A DNA stretch of 56,837 nucleotides, from contig CANMVX010000023.1 of the NCBI GenBank assembly GCA_947501115.1, positions 1 to 56,837 on the forward strand, read 5' to 3'. Below the pieces are notes generated by a model, which was given only the letters and a program-made list of their open reading frames with translations, did no database searches and was not told where the DNA came from. This document shows, piece after piece, positions 37,714-44,448 of this stretch. The stretch is from Haliscomenobacteraceae bacterium. GTDB lineage: Bacteria; Bacteroidota; Bacteroidia; Chitinophagales; Saprospiraceae. Both the position numbers and the translations under genes were made by a program. How positions within the stretch are numbered: position 1 is the first letter of the stretch; the number at the start of each line of letters is the position of its first letter.

Positions 37714-37801
37714 TGTCACAGAGTGAGGGTAAAAAATGGAAAAACTTGTCACAAAGTGAGGGTAAAATTTTATAAATCATGTAACAAAGTGACACGTAAA
37801 A
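37714..37801. repeat. three direct repeats with a 33-bp period
   Basis: TGTCACAGAGTGAGGG starts at 37714, TGTCACAAAGTGAGGG at 37747 and TGTAACAAAGTGACAC at 37780; each is followed by TAAAA after 0-1 bases. The starts are exactly 33 bp apart. The core TGTCAC-AAA-GTGA(C) is an inverted repeat, so each copy could bind a dimeric protein. They lie 92-179 bp before the ATPase start. Confidence 0.75.
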
Positions 37802-37829
37802 CCACTAATTATTCATTTTCATTTGAATT

Positions 37830-37847
37830 AATGTAAATATTTACATT
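37830..37847. promoter_or_regulatory. perfect 18-bp palindrome, candidate operator
   Basis: AATGTAAATATTTACATT reads the same on both strands. It is 46 bp before the ATPase ATG and covers the place of the -33 element for the -7 box at 37866, the usual position for a repressor site. Confidence 0.55.
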
Positions 37848-37865
37848 TATTCAAACGTAAAAGTG

Positions 37866-37873
37866 TAATTTTG
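37866..37873 (+). promoter_or_regulatory. candidate -7 box (TAATTTTG) of the ATPase gene
   Basis: TAATTTTG fits TAnnTTTG and lies 20 bp before the ATG at 37893, downstream of the 18-bp palindrome. Confidence 0.4.
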
Positions 37874-37892
37874 GCCACAAAATACGAAGGAT

Positions 37893-39200
37893 ATGGAAAG
37901 GGAGTTGTTGAAAAGTTTATTTCAATGGAAGAATAGAGCTGATAGAAAACCCTTGATTATTCGGGGTGCACGGCAAGTGGGAAAAACCTGGCTACTGAAA
38001 GAGTTTGGTAAAACGTACTACAAAAATATTGCATACATAAATTTTGAAACGGCAAAATCATTGCATAGCATTTTTGAAAGTGGGTTTGAGGTAGATAAAC
38101 TGATTATGGCCCTAAAAATTGAAACAGATACGGAAATTACTGCGGGAGAAACCTTGATTATATTGGATGAAATTCAGGAATGTGAAGCTGCCCTTACGTC
38201 TTTAAAATATTTCCATGAAAATGCTAATCAATATCATATCGCGGCAGCTGGATCGCTTTTGGGCGTTTCTTTACATAAAAACAGATCTTTCCCCGTTGGT
38301 AAGGTTGATTTTTTAGACCTGCATCCTTTACATTTCTTAGAGTTTTTAGAAGCAATGAATGAACTGCCATTGTTGGACTTGTTACAAAAAAAGAATTGGG
38401 ATTTGATCACTGGATTTAAAGCAAAGTTTATTCATTTATTAAAGCAATATTATTATGTTGGTGGCATGCCTGAGGCGGTATTAACTTTTATCAATCAAAA
38501 GGATTTTAAGAAAGTTAGGGAAAAGCAATTAGGTATTCTTGCCGCTTATGAGCAGGATTTTTCAAAACATGCGCCTCACGATATCGTACCAAGAATAAGG
38601 CTGGTATGGCAATCCCTTCCATCGCAATTAGCTAAGGAAAATAGAAAGTTTATTTATGGAAATTTGAAAAATGGCGCCAGGGCACGTGAATTTGAGTTAG
38701 CCATCGAGTGGCTTGCGGATGCAGGCTTAGTTCATAAAGTAAGCCGGTGTAATAAACCCGCCATACCATTGATTGCGTATGCAGCGCTTTCAGATTTTAA
38801 ATTATATTTATTAGATGTAGGCTTGTTAGCTGCAATGGGAAATATTGATATTCAAACCTTTATTACTGAACAATCTCTTTTCGAAGAATTTAAAGGCGCT
38901 CTGGCGGAGCAATATGTTTTGCAACAATTTAAATCCCTTAAACAGCTCCCCATTTATTATTGGACGGCAGAAAGGGCAACCGCTGAAGTTGATTTTTTGA
39001 TTCAATATCAACATCGTATCATTCCTGTGGAAGTGAAAGCTGCAGAAAATTTAAAAGCCAAAAGTCTCAAAGTGTATCATCAAAAATTCAATCCTGAATT
39101 AAGTATTCGTACATCCTTAGCTGATTATAGAAAAGAAGACTGGTTAATCAATTTGCCTTTATGTGCTTGTACGGCATTCATAGATGAAAATGGGCTTTAA
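37893..39200 (+). CDS. AAA ATPase with C-terminal DUF4143 domain
   Basis: 435 residues, full length for the family. The AAA_14 domain has Walker A GARQVGKTW near residue 25, Walker B LIILDEIQE near 90 and a sensor strand HIAAAGSLLG. The C-terminal DUF4143 domain contains DFKLYLLDVGLLAA and a PD-(D/E)XK-like core (AEVDFLIQYQ ... IPVEVKAAEN). The family is very common in patchy, repeated copies in bacteria and archaea; its biological role is unknown. Here it stands between two degenerate relatives and downstream of an unusual repeat array. No partner gene is translationally coupled. Confidence 0.9.
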   Translation: MERELLKSLFQWKNRADRKPLIIRGARQVGKTWLLKEFGKTYYKNIAYINFETAKSLHSIFESGFEVDKLIMALKIETDTEITAGETLIILDEIQECEAALTSLKYFHENANQYHIAAAGSLLGVSLHKNRSFPVGKVDFLDLHPLHFLEFLEAMNELPLLDLLQKKNWDLITGFKAKFIHLLKQYYYVGGMPEAVLTFINQKDFKKVREKQLGILAAYEQDFSKHAPHDIVPRIRLVWQSLPSQLAKENRKFIYGNLKNGARAREFELAIEWLADAGLVHKVSRCNKPAIPLIAYAALSDFKLYLLDVGLLAAMGNIDIQTFITEQSLFEEFKGALAEQYVLQQFKSLKQLPIYYWTAERATAEVDFLIQYQHRIIPVEVKAAENLKAKSLKVYHQKFNPELSIRTSLADYRKEDWLINLPLCACTAFIDENGL

Positions 39201-39244
39201 CGAAAGAAGCTTTTTCTATTAGTATGTGTTTTTATATGAAATGA

Positions 39245-39297
39245 AAACAAATACTTACGGTAATTCACAGGTCCTTTTTTGTTTCTTGGGGAGGGAT
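39245..39297. repeat. middle, degenerate copy of the tRNA-terminator repeat
   Basis: It shares ACTTACGGTAATTC, AGGTCCTTTTT and GTTTCTTGGGGAGGGAT with 37421-37467. The stem is spoiled by changes (AAATACTT for AAAGGACTT, CACAGG for CGTAGG), so it is a poorer terminator than the outer copies. It marks the 3' flank of the intact ATPase gene. Confidence 0.75.
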
Positions 39298-39387
39298 AAT
39301 TGAGAAGATTATAGTTACAATAAAATTCATGCAATTATAGTATTTTTACGACATACATTCATCCCGTAAAGAATATACCCTCGTAAA

Positions 39388-39963
39388 ATGTCAGACCATT
39401 TTTTAAACCTATTTGACAGTTATGTAAAACTTACAGACAAAGACATTGAACTTTGTAAGCAACACTTTGAATTTAAATCTTTACCAAAGAATACTATTGT
39501 TGAAGAAGAAAATAAAGTGCCAAAAAATTTGTATTTCATTATAAATGGATTCATGCGCTTATTTTATTATGATGACAATAGGGATGAAATAACAACCCAT
39601 ATTGAATCACACAACCGATTTATTACTTCGTTCACAAATTTTATTCGCGAAATAAAATCTAATGAAAATTTAGCGTGTATTACTAACTGTGAATTTTATA
39701 AAATTGAAAGAAGCAAATTGATTGAATTGATAGACAAAAATGAAAACTTTAAAAATTTAAGTCTTGTGATTTTTGAACGGGCTGCTGCCAGAACTCAAAT
39801 AAGAGCCAACGACCTTGCTACACTTACAGCTGATTTGCGATATAAAAAACTGGTTGAACAACAACCTGAAATAATTCAGAATGTTCCTATCCAATACATT
39901 GCTTCTTACTTAGGTATAAAGCCTCAAAGCCTTAGTAGAATTAGAAAGCAATTAATTAAATAA
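39388..39963 (+). CDS. Crp/Fnr family transcriptional regulator
   Basis: 191 residues, normal for Bacteroidota Crp-like proteins. A cyclic-nucleotide-binding beta roll (residues about 20-115, LPKNTIVEEENKVPKNLYFIINGFMRLFY) is joined by a dimer helix to a winged helix ending IQYIASYLGIKPQSLSRIRK. The phosphate-binding cassette is not conserved, so the ligand is unknown. There is no Fe-S cysteine cluster as in FNR. It precedes the hydroxylase fusion by 74 bp in the same direction and may control it. Confidence 0.9.
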   Translation: MSDHFLNLFDSYVKLTDKDIELCKQHFEFKSLPKNTIVEEENKVPKNLYFIINGFMRLFYYDDNRDEITTHIESHNRFITSFTNFIREIKSNENLACITNCEFYKIERSKLIELIDKNENFKNLSLVIFERAAARTQIRANDLATLTADLRYKKLVEQQPEIIQNVPIQYIASYLGIKPQSLSRIRKQLIK

Positions 39964-40037
39964 CAAATGTTAAGTGGTGTTCGGATCACTCATTCTAATT
40001 TCGTATCACATTTAATGGCATTAAAATTTGATATGAA

Positions 40038-41528
40038 ATGTTAGAATTCATAAAGCAGTATTTCACTACAGTTCTTGCAGCACTTACGATAATGAGTGTA
40101 GCTTATTTGATTTTCTGGGTAATCTTCGGCCAAAAACTTAGAAACAGAAAAATACAACTTTCTAAAAGAGCAGGTTGGGCTCAAATAAAAGGAGAAATTG
40201 GAGCAACACTACTTTCATTTATAGGAGGTACGACATTTTCAATTCTTTTAATATCATTAAAAGATGGTGGATTAACAAAGTTTTATGTTGAAGCGGGGAA
40301 ATATGGCTTATGGTATGAATTTTTTATGATTTTTATCATGTTGGTCATATCTGACACCTGGTTTTATTGGAGTCACCGGGTAATGCATCACCCAAGTATA
40401 TACAAGTATGTTCACGCCTTACATCATAAAAGTTTGGATGTAAATCCTTATACATCAAGTTCCTTTCACGTTATAGAGTCCTTATGGCTAACGTTTTGGC
40501 TTTTACCATTAGCCATTTTAATGCCCATTTCTATGACTGTTTTAGGAATCATGCAAGTAATTGGAACTTTAAATAATTTGAAGTCGCATCTGGGGTATGA
40601 GCTTTTTCCTAAATTTTTCATTCTTCCTCCATTTAATATGCTAGTAAATGCAACGAATCATAGCCTTCACCACACACAATACAATGGTAACTACGGTTTG
40701 TTTTTTCGGTTTTGGGATATCGTTTGCGACACAGAATTAAATTCGACAGAAAGTACATTTAATGAAATTCACCAAAGGGAAAATACATCCATCATTGATA
40801 ATTCCAAATACAGAACATTGATTATTGAAAAATTGGTAAAAGAAACTCCCGATACTGTTTCTGTCTATTTTAAAACGGCGGACAAAGAATTTTACAATTA
40901 TAAAGCAGGGCAATACCTCACTTTAAAAGTTAAAGTTGGTGGTAAAATTTATCATCGTTGCTTTTCATTAAGTTCTTCGCCAAATATTCATGATTTTCTA
41001 AGAATTACGGTGAAACTAAAGGGTGAAGTTTCGCATTATTTTTATAATACCTCAAAAATTGGTGATGAAGTAGAATCTTTGCTACCTATTGGGGATTTTA
41101 ATTTTAAACCAAATATAGCTGTTCAAAATAATTATGTATTGGTTGCAGGAGGCAGTGGAATTACCCCATTATATAGTATGATTATTCAAATGCTACAATT
41201 TGAACCTAAAAGCAAAGTGATTTTACTTTATTCAAATAGAAAGGTAGAAAGTATCATTTTCAAAAAAGAACTAGATCAATTAGCTCGTCAATATCCTCAA
41301 TTTGAATACATTGATTTTATTTCAGGCAACAAGCGAATAGAAAAAAATGATTTAAACATATACAAAGACGCCTGCTACTACCTTTGTGGTCCAGATTCTT
41401 TAAAAGATGAAATATCGCAACAGCTAAAAGATTTAGCTATTTCTAAATCTAATATCAATATAGAGCATTTTGCTGATGGCTATGTACCTTGGTTTGGTCT
41501 TTTTAAAGGACAAAAACCAAGTATTTAG
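40038..41528 (+). CDS. fatty acid hydroxylase/sterol desaturase fused to FNR-type reductase domain
   Basis: 496 residues. Residues about 1-235 are a membrane-bound di-iron hydroxylase with four to five helices and the histidine boxes HRVMHH, HALHH and HSLHHTQYNGNYG. From about 270 a flavin reductase follows: FAD site RCFSLSSSP, NAD(P) site VAGGSGITP, LLYSNR and YYLCGPDSL. The C-terminal 2Fe-2S domain that normally ends PaaE-type reductases is absent; the protein stops just where it would begin. The fusion would carry electrons from NAD(P)H to the hydroxylase, acting on a membrane lipid. The substrate is unknown, and a separate ferredoxin might be needed. Confidence 0.88.
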   Translation: MLEFIKQYFTTVLAALTIMSVAYLIFWVIFGQKLRNRKIQLSKRAGWAQIKGEIGATLLSFIGGTTFSILLISLKDGGLTKFYVEAGKYGLWYEFFMIFIMLVISDTWFYWSHRVMHHPSIYKYVHALHHKSLDVNPYTSSSFHVIESLWLTFWLLPLAILMPISMTVLGIMQVIGTLNNLKSHLGYELFPKFFILPPFNMLVNATNHSLHHTQYNGNYGLFFRFWDIVCDTELNSTESTFNEIHQRENTSIIDNSKYRTLIIEKLVKETPDTVSVYFKTADKEFYNYKAGQYLTLKVKVGGKIYHRCFSLSSSPNIHDFLRITVKLKGEVSHYFYNTSKIGDEVESLLPIGDFNFKPNIAVQNNYVLVAGGSGITPLYSMIIQMLQFEPKSKVILLYSNRKVESIIFKKELDQLARQYPQFEYIDFISGNKRIEKNDLNIYKDACYYLCGPDSLKDEISQQLKDLAISKSNINIEHFADGYVPWFGLFKGQKPSI

Positions 41529-41616
41529 GAATACAAAGCGAGTTATTGAAAAGTTTATTTCAATGGAAGATGCTTTATTTGACGGTGTATTTTTATATGA
41601 ATGAAATGAAAATAAA
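41529..41616 (+). pseudogene. internally deleted stub of the DUF4143 ATPase gene
   Basis: Bases 41535-41570 match the first codons of the intact ATPase gene (37898-37933; GAGTTNTTGAAAAGTTTA and onward, one mismatch after the first few bases). From about 41568 the match jumps to the 3' flank of that gene around 39204-39250 (GCTTT, GTTTTTATATGA-like, AATGAAAA). About 1.27 kb of coding sequence is therefore missing. It begins directly after the stop of the hydroxylase fusion and ends in the right copy of the terminator repeat. Confidence 0.75.
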
Positions 41617-41643
41617 GGACTTACGGTAATTCGTAGGTCCTTT
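41609..41643. repeat. right copy of the 35-bp direct repeat (hairpin)
   Basis: Identical over 35 bp to 37413-37447 behind tRNA-Met, including both arms of the hairpin (AAAGGACTTACG, CGTAGGTCCTTT). It ends 36 bp before the DUF3179 ATG and is likely to work as a terminator. Confidence 0.85.
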
Positions 41644-41679
41644 GTTGTTTCTGTCTGAGGTTTTCATTAAATTTAGGCT

Positions 41680-42861
41680 ATGAAAACAACGATAGCAATA
41701 CTTGGTCTGCTCCTTTTAATTCTTTTTGAATTCGCCAGAGTGTATTTAATTATGCCCATGCCTGGTAGTCAAAATTTTGATTCCATTGAAATTGCCTATT
41801 TTTTAGGGTCCAATAAATGGATTATTCGATTTATTGGGTATCTGATGGTATCTGTTCCCTTGTTTTTAATCCTTAGAAATGGTGTTAAAAAAGAAAAATT
41901 GATCATTGGAGGATTGACCGCAATGTATTTGATCGTTTTTTATGTTTTTACCTTTCAAATGGAAGCTGATAAAATGTTTTATCAGCCAACCAAAGTGGTA
42001 ACCACTTCTTTATCGAAAAATAAAATACCTGATAATAAATTAGTCATTGGCGTAGTGATAGATAGTGTCGCCAGTGCCTATCCAATTCAATTAATTGGTT
42101 ATCATCATCAAGTGGTTGATACGATGAATGGTCATCCAATAATGGTTACTTATTGCACCGTTTGTAGAACAGGTAGAATTTATAGTCTAATAGTAAATGG
42201 AAAGCAAGAGACCTTCAGGTTGGTTGGAATGGATCATTTCAATGCGATGTTTGAAGATGCTACTACAAAAAGTTGGTGGCGACAGTCAACTGGTGAATGT
42301 ATAGCGGGTCCTTTAAAGGGTTATAAATTAAAGGAATTTAAATCTGAGCAACTTATATTGTCAGCGTGGGCCAGAATTCATCCTAACACACAAATCTTAC
42401 AACCTGATCCTCTTTTTAAAGAGGAATTTGAGCAAATGGATACGTATGATAAGGGGATTTCTAGGGGAGATTTAACTAAAAGAGATACCGCTTCCTGGAA
42501 AAATAAATCATGGGTTTTAGGCATTCAGGATGGGGCCAATGCTAAAACTTATGACTGGAATCAACTTACGAAGCAAAGAATAATACAGGATTCTCTCCCT
42601 AATAATCCCATTGTTATTCTTTTAGAGAATGATACCGCATCCTTCCATGCATACAGTAGAATTGTTAATAAAGAAATTTTGATATTTCATAAAAAACAGG
42701 ATTCAATATGGGACGTAAATACTGGATCAAAATGGAACTATGAGGGAGTTTGTGTGGATGGAAAGTTGAAAGGGAATATGCTAAAAAGCGTTCGTTGTTA
42801 TCAGGAATTTCTTCATTCATGGGAATTTTTTCACCCCCAAAGTATTAGATACAATGATTGA
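41680..42861 (+). CDS. DUF3179 domain membrane-anchored protein
   Basis: 393 residues. The N-terminus has a signal anchor and two further hydrophobic segments (LIMPMPG ... GYLMVSVPLFLIL ... MYLIVFYVFTFQ). The DUF3179 region starts near 120: VTYCTVCRTGRIY, GMDHFNAMFEDATTKSWWRQSTGECIAGPLKG, followed by HPNTQIL. The cysteine pair CTVC is conserved in the family. The function is unknown; the fold is expected to be periplasmic. The 3' end overlaps the convergent fragment at 42845 by 17 bp. Confidence 0.85.
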   Translation: MKTTIAILGLLLLILFEFARVYLIMPMPGSQNFDSIEIAYFLGSNKWIIRFIGYLMVSVPLFLILRNGVKKEKLIIGGLTAMYLIVFYVFTFQMEADKMFYQPTKVVTTSLSKNKIPDNKLVIGVVIDSVASAYPIQLIGYHHQVVDTMNGHPIMVTYCTVCRTGRIYSLIVNGKQETFRLVGMDHFNAMFEDATTKSWWRQSTGECIAGPLKGYKLKEFKSEQLILSAWARIHPNTQILQPDPLFKEEFEQMDTYDKGISRGDLTKRDTASWKNKSWVLGIQDGANAKTYDWNQLTKQRIIQDSLPNNPIVILLENDTASFHAYSRIVNKEILIFHKKQDSIWDVNTGSKWNYEGVCVDGKLKGNMLKSVRCYQEFLHSWEFFHPQSIRYND

Positions 42862-43105
42862 CAGCTCCTTGTGATAGGTATAATTCGATATTGAGATTAT
42901 CTATCCAAAGATTATTATCGTTTACAAATTGAATTAATCTCTTTGTTTCTTCTTCTTTGTACTGCTGTTGATTTTTAACCATTGAACTTGCTCCCTGGCT
43001 TCCTTTAAGGTAACTGCAGGTTGTTTGGATAAGATGGTGGCACTTAACTTGGCTCGTTCCTGAAAGGATATGTTGGATGTCATCTCTCATATAGTTTTTA
43101 GTCAT
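42845..43105 (-). pseudogene. truncated N-terminal fragment resembling polyvalent-protein kinase-like genes
   Basis: 86 residues. Segments such as MRDDIQHILSG, QVKCHHLIQTTCSYL and KEEETKRLIQFVNDNNLWID resemble, from memory, the start of Bacteroidota mobile-element proteins with a kinase-like polyvalent domain, which continue with a GAEQ(K/R)V(Y/F) strand. Here the reading frame leaves that pattern at QGAVNHCI and stops inside the DUF3179 3' end. It is best seen as a remnant cut off by a rearrangement; a real short gene is possible. Confidence 0.5.
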
Positions 43106-43339
43106 ACAAAGTTAATCAATTATTTCAATTGTAATCATGTAAAATATACTCCTTGAGTAAATCATAATAAATTGTATATCAGTTTATTAATATTAAATAA
43201 ATATTCATAACTCATACAAAGGGAGTTTAAGTTGACCTCGCACCATAAGCATGAAAGCCTTTTGTTTCTACAATCCTCCCTTTCTTTTAAACCCTACTTT
43301 AGAAATTGCGTTATGTATTAAATAAACTTAAAAAGGGTC

Positions 43340-44440
43340 ATGAGTCAACATTTTCACCGTTTACAAGTCAAAGAGGTAAAAGAAGAAACCCCAGAGGCTT
43401 TCACTATAAAATTAATAGTTCCTGATGAATTAAAAGATTATTACGTTTATCAGGCGGGACAATATTTGACGCTAAAACTTAATATTAAAAGTAAGGAAGT
43501 CAGGCGCTCTTATTCCATGAGTTCCAGTCCTTTGGAAACTGATTTGTGTATTACGGTCAAAAGAGTTAAAAAAGGGTTAGTTTCAAATTTCCTTGCTGAC
43601 AATCTTACAAAGGGTGATTTTTTAGAGGTATCCCAACCAGAAGGGAATTTTCATCCTGAATTAAATCCGGAACAAAGGAAAAATTATTTCCTGGTTGGTG
43701 CTGGTAGCGGTATAACACCTCTTTTTTCCATCGCAAAAGTGGTACTTGAAGAGGAACCCCAAAGTTCAGTTTACCTGCTTTATGGCAATAGAAACGAAGA
43801 ATCCATTATTTTCAGGAATGAATTGGAACAAATGACAAAGCGGTATGCGGGGCAATTTTTCTGTACCCTAACCCTTTCTCAGCCTAAAAGAGAAAAACCA
43901 GGAGGTTTGGGTGGTTTGTTTTCAAAGGGCAAACTCACCTGGGATGGTGAAATAGGAAGAATTGATAAAAAAATGATCCAGCGTTTTAGATCGGAAAATG
44001 TGGCGTCGGGTGTGAAAAGTGAATATTTTATTTGCGGACCTGAAGAATTAGCTGCTACCGCAGAAACCTCTCTGATTGAAGATGGAATAAAAAAAGAAAA
44101 TATAAATAAAGAGTTATTTTTATCGGGTGACGTATCAAGCACAAAGAGTAATAAAAATGGGGTAAATGCCGTTATGAAAGTCGAATTGGGCGATGAAATT
44201 CTTACGCTGGAACTGCCCGCACAAAAAACAATTCTTCAGGTTCTTATCGCCGCCAAGAAAAATCCACCTTATTCATGTACCGCAGGCGCTTGTTCCAGTT
44301 GTATGGCCAAAGTGATTTCTGGTTCCGTTATTATGGATGTTTGCCACGCTTTAGATCCGGAGGAAATTGAACAGGGATATATTCTTACTTGTCAGTCGCG
44401 CGCTAATTCCGAAGAATTAGAGATTACTTATAAAGTTTAA
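43340..44440 (+). CDS. PaaE-like ferredoxin reductase with C-terminal 2Fe-2S domain
   Basis: 366 residues. FAD domain with RRSYSMSSSP, NAD(P) domain with VGAGSGITPLFSI, LLYGNRNEES and YFICGPEEL, then a plant-type ferredoxin domain with the cluster cysteines in CTAGACSSC and a last Cys in LTCQSR. This is the layout of the phenylacetyl-CoA epoxidase reductase PaaE. No paaABC genes are present, so it more likely serves another oxygenase or desaturase, possibly the one beginning at 56.7 kb or the hydroxylase at 40.0 kb. The next gene starts 8 bp downstream. Confidence 0.9.
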   Translation: MSQHFHRLQVKEVKEETPEAFTIKLIVPDELKDYYVYQAGQYLTLKLNIKSKEVRRSYSMSSSPLETDLCITVKRVKKGLVSNFLADNLTKGDFLEVSQPEGNFHPELNPEQRKNYFLVGAGSGITPLFSIAKVVLEEEPQSSVYLLYGNRNEESIIFRNELEQMTKRYAGQFFCTLTLSQPKREKPGGLGGLFSKGKLTWDGEIGRIDKKMIQRFRSENVASGVKSEYFICGPEELAATAETSLIEDGIKKENINKELFLSGDVSSTKSNKNGVNAVMKVELGDEILTLELPAQKTILQVLIAAKKNPPYSCTAGACSSCMAKVISGSVIMDVCHALDPEEIEQGYILTCQSRANSEELEITYKV

Positions 44441-44448
44441 AAAGAGTC

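Noticed and set aside
37714-37801. Minimal CRISPR array
   Set aside because: Only three short repeats with 12-bp gaps of low-complexity sequence and no cas genes; the 33-bp period fits protein-binding repeats better.
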